Below are positions 15,113-27,162 of a stretch of DNA of 64,000 nucleotides, piece after piece. The notes under the pieces are model-generated. The model saw only the letters and a program-made list of their open reading frames with translations. It was not told the origin of the DNA and made no database searches. The stretch's first letter is position 1, and every line of letters starts with the position of its first letter. The position numbers were made by a program, and so were the translations under genes. The DNA is taken from NCBI RefSeq assembly GCF_914767665.1, contig NC_059503.1, positions 14,632,001 through 14,696,000 on the forward strand, given 5' to 3'. Source of the stretch: Harmonia axyridis. Lineage: Eukaryota > Arthropoda > Insecta > Coleoptera > Coccinellidae.

Positions 15113-15243
15113 TACAGGGTGATTCACAATTCAGTATCAAGATTTCTGGGGCGTATTTTTCAGGTCAAAATAAATAAGGCTTTTTTTTCCATAAACATGA
15201 AAAATACGCATCAAAATCTTGATACTGAATTTTGAGTGACTTA
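15113..15243. repeat. Small fold-back MITE
   Basis: The element starts TACAGGGTGATTCACAATTC. Its left arm contains CAGTATCAAGATTT and CGTATTTTTCA; the right arm, read from the other strand, contains CAGTATCAAGATTT and CGTATTTTTCA in the same order. The arms are about 45 bases with a spacer of about 40 bases. The right outer end keeps only AAGTCACTC and lacks TACAGGGTG. Non-coding. Confidence 0.65.
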
Positions 15244-15447
15244 AGATGAACTTGATCATTTATGGGTACAGAATCTCAAGAAGCTTAAAAAAAGCATTAG
15301 GTCAGACGAGTTCAAATTTCGTGTAAACAAATTATTCAATGCCCCTCTTCATAATTTGCATTTGCGGTTCAAGGGATGAATATGCCGATGAGAGGTGAAT
15401 GAGCAACAACCATCTAAAGTTTTCATGAAAGCACTGGATTATCCAGT

Positions 15448-15843
15448 TTAGAAAATGCGCTCACAACATTCGGTGAAGCAATTTATTCGAGAAACCTGAT
15501 GATTCAGACACAGAGAAAGAGAGCAGGGCATATACAAAACCACCCTGAGTTTCGCATTCATCTTTCGCACTAATACGTTGAGGGCATAACGACCATTTTT
15601 GCAGGTCACGGTGGTACTCTTTGTACTCACAGAGGGTGAATTGTTATTGCAATGGTATTCATCCGGCAACGTCGTGCTTAGGACAGCTGCAGGAACACCT
15701 TCTTCTCCAACTGTCTCATATTCATTACTTACTTTTGTTGGCAGAATGCACAAGGTCACCATGGGCGGCGATACAGAGAGATATTCAAGGGGGTTGGAAT
15801 AGTGAAATACAATGATGGTAGAAATTACTTTGAATATTCGCAA
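15448..15843 (-). CDS. Unassigned 131-codon open frame in a GC-richer patch
   Basis: This minus-strand frame lies in sequence clearly less AT-rich than its surroundings and contains a run of ordinary residues (VSNEYETVGEEGVPAAVLS). A GTAAGT splice-donor-like string lies inside it on the minus strand, after the codons for CILPTK. On the plus strand two frames of more than 60 codons overlap, with acceptor-like strings ending TTTTTGCAG (before 15604) and TTGTTGGCAG (before 15744). A coding or untranslated exon on either strand is possible. I recognise no domain and cannot tell which strand is used, so this is a candidate only. Confidence 0.2.
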   Translation of the reverse strand: MRIFKVISTIIVFHYSNPLEYLSVSPPMVTLCILPTKVSNEYETVGEEGVPAAVLSTTLPDEYHCNNNSPSVSTKSTTVTCKNGRYALNVLVRKMNAKLRVVLYMPCSLSLCLNHQVSRINCFTECCERIF

Positions 15844-16045
15844 ATCTCGTTTTGGGTGGGTAGAATCTAAGAAAGAGGCACTGCGAATTTCACATTATTG
15901 TTTTTAATATAGGTACGCAATTCGAATGAAAATTACAAAAATTTTCGATGACTTGAATGATGTGCGGGACATTAAAATCTACTGATCCCTATTGAAAAAT
16001 TTCTGCTCTTCACGAATATTTCCATCAAATTTCAATATTCCACCA

Positions 16046-16341
16046 TACAGGGTGTTGAATCTCAGCTTGTGAAAAGTCCCATATTTTTCTAATACGGACC
16101 TGATTTTTTCAATTAGTTTAAACATCAATCGAAGGACCTAAATTGTTCGTTCCAAATATCAATCAAATATACTGGGAGGTTCAAAAGTTATAAGGAATTA
16201 AAAATTTTGGTAATTTCATAAACCACCCTGTACATCGGCTATGGGGAAGATTAGAACTGTCATATATAGGTTTTTTGGACTCGTCTAGGGAAGTTCTACT
16301 TCAGGTTAACGTATGTACATTTACCTATGAAACACCCTGTA
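16046..16341. repeat. MITE-like repeat with three TACAGGGTG ends
   Basis: The left end is TACAGGGTGTTGAATCTC. Two right-hand ends occur, both reading TACAGGGTG from the other strand: one closing at about 16234 (ACCACCCTGTA) and one at 16341 (AACACCCTGTA). The block may be a 188-bp MITE followed by a remnant of another, or a single 296-bp element. Non-coding. Confidence 0.55.
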
Positions 16342-16944
16342 TAGCTGTTTTAGTTAATAAAAGGCATGACATCAACGATCAAATGGAAAAGATAGTTGCC
16401 AGAATGTCAAAACAATTCTAGTGCTGCTTACGAAACAAGTTTTGGGATTATATTCCTAATATCTCGAATTAGACATCCGCGACGTCATGTCATTGCTAAA
16501 ATAAAAAATAATATAGCAAAAGATGTTGGCAACTCGCAATTAAGTTGAATTTCCAAAAAATATATATCGATTGCTTGATTTTTTGCCTTCGAAATTCATG
16601 GATCGTATAGATATATAGATGTAGCAACAAAGTTTTGTGATAAAATCGCTCTTATAGTTAGAAAGTTTTCTGGTATATTTCTGTATTTCACAATTTTAGA
16701 GCAATTGATGTTAAAATCTGAATGTAGGTGCCAGGTAGTCATTGACATTGGTTATCATATATGTAGATGATTTTCGAGTGAATCGAAATTTCACGAAATT
16801 TTTTATTCCAATTACGGATTTCTTAAAATCTGCTATATGTCTACATTTTTTCAACAGTCTTTGTTTCAACTGAGGAAGAAGAATATTCCTTCTCAAAAAA
16901 AAAAATTGTGACGTCACTACGTAAACATAAACATAAAAAACTTG

Positions 16945-17070
16945 CCGCCGAAAAGGTTCTTCACAACGTAAAAGTGCTCCAATTTTGCGAACTGTGACTG
17001 CAAAATTTTCACCATTTTTGTACTGAATTTTAACAATGTCAATGCGTTGTTGAAGCATATATCGTTCCAT
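16945..17070 (-). pseudogene. N-terminal stub of a DD41D-type transposase
   Basis: From the ATG at 17070 the minus strand encodes MERYMLQQRIDIVKIQY, then KNGENFAVTVRKIGALL, then CEEPFRR. This matches the start of a common insect Tc1/mariner-related transposase lineage whose C-terminus has an FFLWGYVK-type motif (family recognition from memory of the lineage). After about 42 residues the similarity stops and the frame runs into AT-rich sequence, so only part of the N-terminal DNA-binding region survives and no catalytic residue is present. The same lineage appears in a longer relict at 29985-30634. Confidence 0.65.
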
Positions 17071-17099
17071 TTTAATGGTGTAGTTTTCACTTGTCAAAT

Positions 17100-19045
17100 T
17101 TCAAAAGATGACAGCTATCCAGCGGGTTTTTCAAAATAAAACTTCAATCGATAAATCTGCAAACAAATTCACACTACTATTCAATCGTTTTCATAAAAAT
17201 GATAATGATTTGAATTTTGAATAAAATAGACCAAGAAAACCCTGTATGATGAAATTTATGTGAATTTCCATCCTTATTTTTTTTATTACATCTATTTGTA
17301 TTATGTAACTTTTCGTTGTTCCTCCAAAGAGCAAATTGCATGGGAACAATTTCCTGGAAAAGATCTGGCTGTTGATTTTTTTTCACCTGATTGCTCGACT
17401 ATTTGATCCATAAATAAAGTCATCAGTAATCACCTTTCCGCAACAAAACGGTTAACGTAGAACTCTGTACCTGTTTCCATACAAATAGCCTATATAGATT
17501 TTCCGAAAGGTTTTCATTCAATTTCGAAAAACAACAATGCAACAATTTAACAATAATTCCGTTATTTGCTTCTATAGAAATTGGGAAGGCTTGTTATTGG
17601 AAGTGATTAACCCAAACTTCGTAAAAAAAAATCAATTAACTTGTTTAATTCTAAAAAACTTTTAACAATGGCGAACAAGTCGGTTAGAATGAAAAATTAC
17701 TCTACTCCAATGTTTTGTTTCGATACAATTTGAGCCAAGTATTAACTGAAGGGAGTCATCTGAGTTCCAGAACAAAATTTACGATGTTCTCTAGCTTGTC
17801 GAAACTTTGTAATTGATGTTTTTCACATGTCAAACATAACAACTGATGAAGCTTATACGCAACGTATTGAGGAACTTTTTTCTATAAACTAATTGCGAAT
17901 TAAGGGAAAGACGTTTTCATTAAAACAGTATGACAAATATTGAAGCTATTCTCTGATGGAAAACTTTATAATATTCAGAGGGATGAGGGAATATGTTTAT
18001 ACAAAGTAATTGATACTGATTGTGGTGTCAAGATGAAATTTCGTTCAGGTTTGATAACCATTCCAACTAATAACAAAATTAAAAGAGCTCTACAAATGTC
18101 AACTATTTTGAACACAGTTTTTTGGAATCGATATATTTTTCAAAATATAAATTCTACGTGTTTTTGCCATGGATTCCACACCTCACGAAAATTTAATCAT
18201 TCTTCCTTCCTTGACAATTCTTCGACCTTTCCTGTGAATAATTATCGAAATTCGAAAAAAATCGGTTCATTCTCCGGAAAAGGATATCAGGTTTGATCAT
18301 ATCAATTTTCCAACACTTTTTCACATCAAATTGGCTGTATTTCATCAATAGTACGTTCAATGTTGATTTTTCATTGCTCATTTGTTGTTGGATTGTCGAA
18401 GGTAATACCAAGAGTGCTTCAAATTTTATCGGTAAATTTTTCTTTTCGATTTTTTGAATCACTCGTCCTAACGGACTCGTGATTTTGTCAATCGGTTTGT
18501 TTAAATGTTTTTGCTTCAAAAAAAGTTTGAGTGATGAAAACAAAAAAATTCTGTACGTTGTTGGAGCATGTATCTTTCCAAGATCAAATGGCATATAGCC
18601 TAACGAACAAAAATGAGTTAGGAAATGTCAAAAAATAGTATACATGTTGCCATTATAACCATTTTAAATTTTATCATTGCCATCGGAAAACCCTTTAGGA
18701 TGCCATTTAATGAAGTAAAGTTGAGTTGACATGTACCTATATATAAGAAACTTGGGACCAATTCTCTCGACATTTATGGGAGTTATTCGATATTGTATTT
18801 TCCGCAAAAACATTTTCAGCTTCCTGCATCTTCCGGTTATAGTGGAAATGGATCTCAATTTCAAATGGAACCCCTTTATGGCAATATTGGGATCTACGAT
18901 GTATTTTAACATAATTTCATCTGAGATATAACACTAGAGTGCGTCATGAGTTATTTCAATTTTTTAGGAATTTCGAAAACGAAATGAATCAAACTTAACA
19001 AAAGTCTAATAAGGTTTCATAAGATATTGATGCTGCAGCTAGCTA
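17100..19045. other. Unrecognised AT-rich region with two longer open frames
   Basis: A 118-codon plus frame (17940-18296) and a 133-codon minus frame (18193-18594) overlap here. Neither shows a domain, signal peptide or repeat I can identify, and overlapping opposite frames in AT-rich DNA often arise by chance. Around 18800-18880, a CTTCCGGTTATAG string followed by TTTCAAATGGAACCCC resembles sequence at about 40120-40165, suggesting a shared old repeat. Confidence 0.3.
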
Positions 19046-19560
19046 TACAGGGTGTTCCAAATTCGATCCTCACTGAAAGCATATCGAGAACTACAAGACT
19101 TAGAGAAAAAATCTTCTTCTTGATTTCTTCTATAAATATCTCAAAAATTCTGAAATATTTTTATCAGAAATTGTTATGGCTTATAACGTTCATATGATAC
19201 TCATAACATATCAAAGAAATTAATTACTGTTTTACAGACAAACGGAGTGTTTAGTTTTTTTGAATGGGACACCCCATATTTTCCAACGAAGTTTTTCAGC
19301 CGCAGATTTGTCTGAAAGCATCCCATTACTGGTTTTCAAAAAATGTCACAACATACATTTATGCACGAAATTTCAATCTGGTGGCATTCACCGTTTAGAA
19401 GTTATGCGGAGAATTTTTTTAAATTTTATCAACTTTAAAAGGATATATCTCTCTCGACATGAATTTTGGACCATAAGTTTATTATTCATCAACTTATTTT
19501 TTCAATGTACTATCACCCCCAGAAAGCTCGCTCTACATTTTTGTATAAGTCGTAGATAAA
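19046..19560 (+). repeat. Probable relict repeat starting TACAGGGTGTTCC
   Basis: A clear terminal motif TACAGGGTGTTCCAAATTCG starts this block, and GGGACACCCC lies at about 19266. No matching right end was found, so the true extent is uncertain. A 99-codon plus frame at 19260-19559 has no recognisable domain. It is likely a truncated member of another MITE or retroelement family. Confidence 0.35.
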
Positions 19561-19616
19561 ATTGGTCTGATCATTCATAGAACCCAAATGTTTCTGTTAA
19601 AATTCGATCTCTTCAA

Positions 19617-20808
19617 TCATCAACCATAGTAAAACACATTTTTGGCAAGATTCGATTTTATTATTCAACATAGTTGCCTTCGAGGGCGATACAGCGATTA
19701 CAACGATTTTACAACTTTTCGATACCAATTTTGTAGTACAATTTGTCTTTCGCTTCAAAATAGACCTCTGCGATTACTTCTTCATTGGCGCTAAATTTCT
19801 TTCCAGCGAGCATTTTTTTGAGGTCTGAGAACAAGAAAAAGTCGCTGGGGGCCAGATCTGGCGAATACGGTGGATGCAGAAGCAATTCATGCAATTTTGC
19901 CATTGTTTTCATTGATTTGTGACACGGCGCATTGTCTTGATGAATTAGCACTTTATTAAACGATTCAATAACGCTATATAATAATCACTGTTGATGGTCT
20001 GGCCATTTTGGAGATAATCAATGAATATTATACCTTGCGCATCCCAGAATACTGATGCCATAACCTTGCCAGCTGACTGTTTTTCCTCGCTTTGGATTCG
20101 GTTCATCGTGTGCAGTTCACTCAGCTGACTGTCGATTGAAGCCATGTTTCATCCATTGTAACTTATCGACGCAAAAATTCAGGTTTATTGCACTCAAACA
20201 GCTTCAAACACTGCTCAGAATCATCAACACGTGGTTGCTTTTGATCGATTGTGAGCTCCCGCGGCTCCCATATTGCACACAGCTTTCTCATGTACAAATA
20301 TTCTTGAATGATATGATGTACACGTTCAGATGACAGCTTCACAATGTCTGCTATCTCGATCAACTTCATTTTACGGTCATTCAAAATTATTTTGTGAACT
20401 TTTTCGATTTTTTCGTCGTTGACAGCCTCATTTGGGCGTCCACTGCGTCCGCCGCCTTCGGTGCCCATTTCACCACGTTTAAACTTAGCATGCCAACCAA
20501 TGATGGTTGATTTTCCTGGTGCAGACCCCGGAAACTCTTCATCAAGCCAAGATTTTGCTTCAACTGTATTTTTCCCCTTCAAAAAGCAATATTTTATCAG
20601 CACACGAAATTCTCGTTTTTCCACCTTCTTTTCAAATAACAAAAGTAGCTACACTCACAACGCAATTTCTCACAATACAGACTAATGGTAGGACTGCTGT
20701 CAAATTTTGACACGTATCGTTTGAAGATTGGTACTAACTAAAATTCATATGGATTTAATACTAGCACCGCCATCTGTGCATCAGACCGGTGACTTTTCAA
20801 GATCATTC
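19617..20808 (-). mobile_element. Near full-length dead mariner (DD34D)
   Basis: A broken mariner transposase gene fills this interval on the minus strand. The 5' end (right side) carries GACCGGTGACTTTTCAAG, which pairs in inverted orientation with GAAAACTTCCCGGTCT found at the 3' end of the sister copy at 55049, so these are probably the family's terminal repeats. The left end of this copy has decayed just beyond the CCATAGTAAAACAC block. At about 1.19 kb the length is close to the usual 1.2-1.3 kb of mariners. Confidence 0.75.
19661..20642 (-). pseudogene. Mariner transposase, DD34D, disabled
   Basis: Reading from the start at 20642, a 159-residue N-terminal part contains the helix-turn-helix region (AKSWLDEEFPGSAPGKS, then RSGRPNE). 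Next comes the first catalytic Asp region TMDETWL, just past an in-frame stop that replaces Tyr. The central VMASVFWDAQGIIFIDYLQ block, the second Asp (HQDNAPCHKS) and the third Asp (YSPDLAPSDFFLF) follow. Sister copies show 34 residues between the last two Asp. Defects: a TAA before TMDE, a ~20-bp deletion after TMDETWL, a ~40-bp deletion before HQDNA that removes the Lys-rich linker, a deletion between LHE and LLHP, and a stop near the C-terminus after IEKL. The family cuts and pastes DNA at TA; this copy cannot. Confidence 0.85.
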
Positions 20809-21470
20809 CCATTCTCCACTATCAAATTGCTGGTTGGTCTACAAAATATTGGTGTATCAACTTCTTGTAGCATAATCGGCTCTGTACTCGGGAGTGAAAA
20901 ACGTAGAATCGGTGTTATTCAAGCCTGTAATACGAGTCTTCCAGAGGAGTCTTCTACGAAATAGCTCATGTCGCATTTAATCCAGCAGTTACGTTAATTA
21001 CCCTTCAACCTTAAAGGTATTCTCCAAGCGGTCGTATGGCCTAATTCAATTTTCCGGAAGACCCACGCTGTATTAAGCTTATAATTTAATAACACTCGAC
21101 TATTGGAAATTCACCCAAGGTGGCCATCAACACTGTACCTTCATAGTCGAGAATGAGGCGGTATCATACTTTTTATTGCGAAATAATTCAGAGGTGTACA
21201 ACCCAAATCTTCATTCTAGTGAATTTTAAAAATATGGGATTATCTGAAGGGATGGTACTTTTGTGGAAGAGTTCTGGAATTTTTAATTAAGAGGGATAAA
21301 TAAGACGTTGTGTAAAAAACAACTATGTCCTCACTGATTTATTGCAGCTAAGAGGAGACACTTCTGTGCCCATTATTTTTTCCTGGCATAACAGCAAGTT
21401 ATAACAATTTTTTAATGACTCAAGTTTATCAGAACTTCTCAAGGATTAGACCCCATTCATTATAATTCTA

Positions 21471-22168
21471 TACAGGGTGAGTCGGGAGGCTAAACTCCAG
21501 AAGAGTATTGTACGCGCGAAAATTATTAAAAAAACTTATATGTTCTTATACGATTCTCATCTGTTCTCGATATACAGGCTGTTGAAGTTTGAATACATTT
21601 TTTGTAATGATCATACGAGTTTATCGAATCTTTATGAATCATTGCTACAGATCGGGAAAAAACCATAAAAACAAATAATTAATTCATTCACCACAGCTTA
21701 CTAACTGGATTTTTCATGACAATTTGGATTTTTCTGTGGATTTCGAGAGAATCGTCAAAAAATTTTTTCGAAATCGGTAGCAGAAACGACAAAACTACAA
21801 GCTACCATGAAGTTTAGTATATCATCAAAGATTCTTTCTACATTTTTTCAAATCAACAGTGGCTCACCAAAAAAAAAGTTCTGAAAGAAAACAGTGGACA
21901 CTGTTCCAGAAAAAATATCAACCTGTGGATTTACTATCCAAATTGGCATGTCACATGGTGTGAACTATCAATGATAATATTTATGCCAAATTTCAGTTGA
22001 ATATCTTGTGAAGATATAAGAGAAAAACTTGAAACAAATTCTAAATTTAACACACTTTATCTCGAAAACAAATGAGAATCGTATAAGAACATATGAGTTT
22101 TTTTGAATTATTTTCACTTGTAGAATACGCTCCTGGAGTTTGGCCCGTTCCTCCCGACTCACCCTGTA
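21471..22168. mobile_element. 698-bp MITE with ~100-bp TIRs and family-A interior
   Basis: Both ends read TACAGGGTGAGTCGGGAGG inward and remain alignable for about 100 bases, through AAACTCCAG and ATATGTTCTTATACGATTCT. The two small frames that begin MSREAKLQ on the plus strand and MSREERAKLQ on the minus strand are just the two TIRs translated and are not genes. The interior has the family-A blocks (TTTATCGAATC, GCTACAGATCGG, CTTACTAACTGGAT), but the ends differ from family A. A TA lies at both ends. Confidence 0.8.
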
Positions 22169-25100
22169 TAAATATCTGGGAATTTTTTTATTGACCGATC
22201 GACCCGCCTCAATAAGCTATTTGACAATATTTTTTTGATCAATTTAGTAGAAAAAAGTGTGCATTATCAACAAGCAAACATTTCTGAAAAAAATCAAAGT
22301 AGTCAAAAATTGCAATGTGAAGAAGCCGCCAAAATGCAATTATACATAACAATAACAAATGTCATAGTGATATCCGTTTACAAAAGCGTTTGTAAACGCT
22401 TAACTTCATATATGTACGCCATTATAGGTGACGTGGTAGCATAATTGATAGATAACATATTGAAAGTCGTAAAAAAATACTAGACGAAACGGAAGAAAAA
22501 TGCAAATAATAGGTTAGGTTAGGTACTCTTGGCATATTGATATCATTCTAAGTTCGCCTGCCATCACGTTATAATAAATTATTTGAGATTTTTTTCATAA
22601 TGAATAAAATATTTTTCTTCAAATCATTTATATATCGTGTTGAAAAAGTGAATGAGGATGTCAAAAACTAAATTTAAATCGAACACAGAAATAGTGTTAT
22701 TGTAACAGTCATCACAACGAGAGTTTGGTGGAACTATTAAAGAATTATTGCAATAATAATCTAATGAATTAATTGAATAATAAACCATAATGTGAAACTA
22801 AGCAAATTAAAATTCGAAGCGAGTACCTATGGTGGAAAATATCCCATATAACGAAAGCTATCCCAACTAACCTATATTTTTCAAAACGATTTCCATTGCG
22901 AATGGCTTTCCATTCTATTTCCTAGAATTTTTCACTTCGATATGTTGGAGTAGGGAACACATAGAACACGTAGAGTCTGATAATCGAATACAAAATATAC
23001 GACCGTCCAACGTCCAGAGCTTTTCTCGATAACTACATGAGAGCTACGTGTATGGAATTTGGTACAAAAATACTCCACATTTAACACTATGTTTTATTAA
23101 TTCCCCTTTCGCACCAATGATATTTTCTAAACAAACATCGTTAAATAAATACCAATGAAAATGTCTAACAGGGGGGTTGGAAGCCGTAAATATGTATATG
23201 TATGTATATGTTCAGGAACTGTTGTGAAATTTGCATACATTTATAATTGTGGAATAAAAGGATCAAGAACTGGCTGTGAAAAATATTGAACACATACACA
23301 TTTTCTTAATTTCATGATCTGTTAGAATTTTTAAGAAATGTTTTTTTGAATTTTTAATTCATCACTTGAAATCGTGTTCTCACATTTGGAGAAACCGAAT
23401 TTTGTACCAAATTTCATGCGAATACCTCTCACATTCCGACAAATACATATTTTTTCGTTCGAATCCTATAGTAGAATTCAAAAATGTTAGGTGAATTTAT
23501 GGAATTTTTTCCCTGAACCAATCCAAAGTTCCATTAGTGAAAATAATACATAAAAATCGATCGCTAAATAGGTTTTAAAAAAAAGACCAACTCACAATTG
23601 ACGAACTGAAAAATCGGATAAATAAAATTTCGCATTTGTAGTCCAGAGTATATCTCAGAAACTTTAGAAATTTCACTAATGAAAAACAAAACAAAATTGA
23701 GGGTGATTTCCATAACTTCAAGTCCTTGCCTAATAATGGAAGGGTCTGATACTGAATTATCAAAATTTTCTAAACATACACTAATGAAAATGGAAACATA
23801 TACAAGGTGTTTCAGGATAACGTCAGAAAAATGCATAATTTTTTTGATAGTTGATTTTCTTAGGATGTATTCAAGTTCTGAACCTAGGCTCCCATGGTTT
23901 TAGATGCTTCATATTTTAAATCTAAAAATTAATTTGACTCAGCTTCAAACCAAGAAGAACAAAATATGGCTACACCCAATTTTTGGTAAATAAGCATTTT
24001 CGGACCGTGAGAAATGACAAGACATTGCCAATCTCTAACATTGAGCTGGGAATTTTAGTAAGAAAAAGAAAAAACTGAATTTTCATTGATTCTTGATTAA
24101 TTCACTTTGAATATAGATTATTTCCTTATATTACAGTAGCACGTTTCGGAATCCATGAAAAATATTATATGATATTCAAAAAACCATCCATCAATGCGAT
24201 AGTCATAGATAGAGAAAAATAAATATGGAATATTATGAAATAAACGAAGAAATCATATTAAATTTTCTATAGGTTCTATAGGTAACTGGACATCCTCAGC
24301 AAATATCGTAAAGACACATTTCCTATTCTTCTTTATAATTTCAAAACATCTAAGATATTCATATTAGAACGTGATTTATAATAATTAATAATAATATCCA
24401 AGATCGGAATAATTTATCCTGCAAAACAAATTCCATGAGTTGAAAGATGAAGTTTCGTATATCTCAAAGCTCGCGGTATTTTGAGTGATACAAACGTATC
24501 TTTATAAACATCTGACAGAAATTATTGCATCTTGCAACTTCCTGATAACTTTGCTAACGAGTTGAATAAGATATTAATCAAAATGAGAAGTTTACGAATA
24601 CAAAGCTGTAGGCAAGTACTTCAGAAATACCACAATTATTGTAATGCGAATACTTCAGATAAGTAATCGATTCTTACCGAATATGAATTTTTTCGAAACA
24701 AATACTCCACGCCTAAACCAATTCAAAACTACCTAACTAATCGTAACGAGTAACGACATATTATTTTCTATGTACCTCGAAAATACTTTTTATTCATTCC
24801 CTAACATAAGAACAATTCACCAGTAACAGTTTTAGTGAGTGTAGGGATACCTACAAGAGACTACTACATGGTCATATTTGCAGGTCTAAATTTACAAGAG
24901 CCCTAGTGGATATCTACAAATTTAATACATATGTATGTTAATATTCAACTGCCTCTGTTTTAGTATTCCAGTTTAGTACCTAATTACCTACATGAGATCA
25001 CTACAAATCGATATGCAAGGAGTGTTTAATACAAAATCAACTCACCATTCTAATTTGATATTTGAGGAATACACTGTGACAGCCATAGCTTCCTTTCTAT

Positions 25101-25849
25101 TTTATTATCACCTGAAAAATAAAAATATAGTTAGAAAACAATTTCTCAATATAGAGCTGTTCTATTTGTCACATTTGAGAATGTAAAAAATGTAGTCTGA
25201 ACATTGAATGGATGTTAATTCAAGAAATATAGGAATGGGTAGATACCACATAGAGCGCGTTTTTTTGGTTGTCATGAGCAGAAACATTAAAATTCATCTC
25301 AACTCCTTTTAGGTTATGTGTATCTACAGATGAAACCATCTACTTTCTAAATGTCATCATAAAATATTCCCTGTAGAGAAGCGAAAAGTTACCACCCGCA
25401 GAAATCAAACCTGCTAGGTAAATAATCTCCAGCTTCGCAAAAAAATAGATATCCTGGGGCATCAGGAGCGGTATAATTATTTGCAAAAGACCAAACGTTC
25501 ACGATGCTGAAAGGTTTACTTGATGAAATAAGCACAGTGAAGGGTTCAGCAGTGCCACCCAATTCTCGTTATATAGTTTTCAATTGAATCAAGTTACTTG
25601 GAAACTTTTAAGCCTACTTCGAAAAAGAAACTTTTTCAATTGAGATGAATATCTCACTAACCATTGATTCGATGATGAGACTATAACTGGTGTTATTTTG
25701 TTTTGAATGCCTTCCTGACAATTTTGAAACTAAGAATTCGAGCGAGAATTTTTTATTTAGACTTTAAATAAGTTTCAATCACCCTGCAATATTTCTTATT
25801 GATCAAGAACAGAACCAGAAAATAAGGAAGGAGCAATACTATGATGAAA
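22169..25849. other. AT-rich sequence, nothing recognised
   Basis: No protein-like frame or element with two ends was found. A TACAAGGTG-type terminus without a partner occurs at about 23802. A short palindrome GTTTACAAA-AGCG-TTTGTAAAC lies at about 22376. Small frames on both strands around 23.6-23.9 kb overlap each other and look random. Confidence 0.45.
22510..22523 (+). repeat. Interstitial TTAGG-type repeat (2.8 units)
   Basis: TAGGTTAGGTTAGG is visible. TTAGG is the canonical telomere repeat of most insects, and short interstitial copies are common, so this supports an insect origin only weakly and does not mark a telomere. Confidence 0.5.
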
Positions 25850-26125
25850 TTGAACGAATTGCGCTTCTAACTGCTTGATCACTTATTCTCCAGATTTAGT
25901 TCCTAGTGATTATTGGCTTTTTACATACCTCAGAAGAATGCTCCTGGCAAAGAAATTCAGTACCTACTAATGAATAAGTGATTGTCGAGATTGAAGCAAA
26001 GATGAAAATTCTTACAAAAAAGGTATTGAAAATTTATCGTTAGAGTACATGATTCTTGAAGATGACTATGTTGACTAAAAAATACGAATTTTTATTGGTT
26101 AGGCCTGGGACTTTATTGAAGTGTG
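25850..26125 (+). pseudogene. Mariner C-terminal relict
   Basis: The plus strand contains SYSPDLVPSDYWLF, the mariner third-Asp motif, at about 25890, followed by RRMLLAKKFST and a decayed tail ending in a codon run equivalent to LEGDYV. Beyond the stop, TAGGCCTGGGACTTTATTGA at about 26099 looks like a mariner 3' terminal repeat. The N-terminus and first two catalytic residues are absent, and frames are broken. This is an old, divergent copy. Confidence 0.6.
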
Positions 26126-27162
26126 ATGGATAGACACAGAATAATTTTGAAAGAAAAATAGAGCGAAGCTAGTATCATTAGAAAATTGTGGAACGGAATT
26201 TCTGTGATTGCTATTTTTGTGGCTGTCAAAGCGTTAAAAAAATGATAACTGAAGACAATTGTCAGAATCCTTCGAAGCATAACAAAAGTATTCGTTGTGC
26301 AATTAAAAGAACATTACAAACTATTCTGAGACTGTGCTACTAGCTTATTTTTGGGAATTGGCAACCAAACAAAAAATGAAGAGTTCAACATGGTGAACTC
26401 AATATTCTATGATGGAATCATTACTGAATGTCAAACTTGGATAAGGTATTAGAAAATAGGTAATTATTTCGAGAACTATTTACAAAGGAAAAAAAATATT
26501 AAAAAAATCTTCGGATGGAATTCTTCATCAGTGAAGCCGGATTAAGCTTCTGATTGGAGAAATTCTTTCGACGTTGACACAACAGAAATAAGGAAGTAAG
26601 ACCCCCAAGGGAAATTTTGTTGGCAAACTGTTTCAACTGTGCACAAAATTATGTTGAATTAGTGAATGAATAAATAAATCAGGATCTCTATTGAATTTGT
26701 TCGATGCAGCATGAAAATAATTGCAATTTCACCAATTGAATATCATCGTTAATACAATTCGAAAATCCAACAAATATTTCCTTTCCCTCTGTTGAATTTC
26801 TACCACATCGCTTTTTTAGCTAATTAGCATCCATGAAGTACCTGTTTGTAAATACGTTTATGGTACGTTCACAGATATCTAACCCTTTATTTTACTGATA
26901 AAAAAGTGAGTCGATTAGATAAATAAATAAAATCATCAATGAATTCTTCTTGAATTTTTTTCAGTTAGCACTGAGTTTGATAAAAGAATTCAACAATATA
27001 TAAACGTTGTTGAAACGTGCATATTTTCATTATTAAATGATATAACCCACTAAACACAAATGACATAAGAAATATAAAAATAAAAATAGTACATAAAGTT
27101 GCCCATAAAACTATTTCAAATTGTATCATTCCTATTGGAAAACCCCTGTAAAATAGTTTTTT
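26126..27162. other. AT-rich sequence, nothing recognised
   Basis: No protein-like frame or RNA gene was identified. The stretch at 27110-27150, ending ATTGGAAAACCCCTGTA, may be the edge of an old repeat. It precedes a sharp change to GC-rich palindromic sequence. Confidence 0.4.

Noticed and set aside
17940..18594. Overlapping 118- and 133-codon frames as host genes
   Set aside because: No domain, opposite strands overlapping and AT-rich codons; not distinguishable from chance.
21477..22162. Two similar frames starting MSREAKLQ and MSREERAKLQ on opposite strands
   Set aside because: They are the translated inverted ends of one MITE, so the similarity is structural and not a gene pair.
22510..22523. 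Telomere
   Set aside because: Less than three TTAGG-type units within unique AT-rich DNA; a common interstitial motif.
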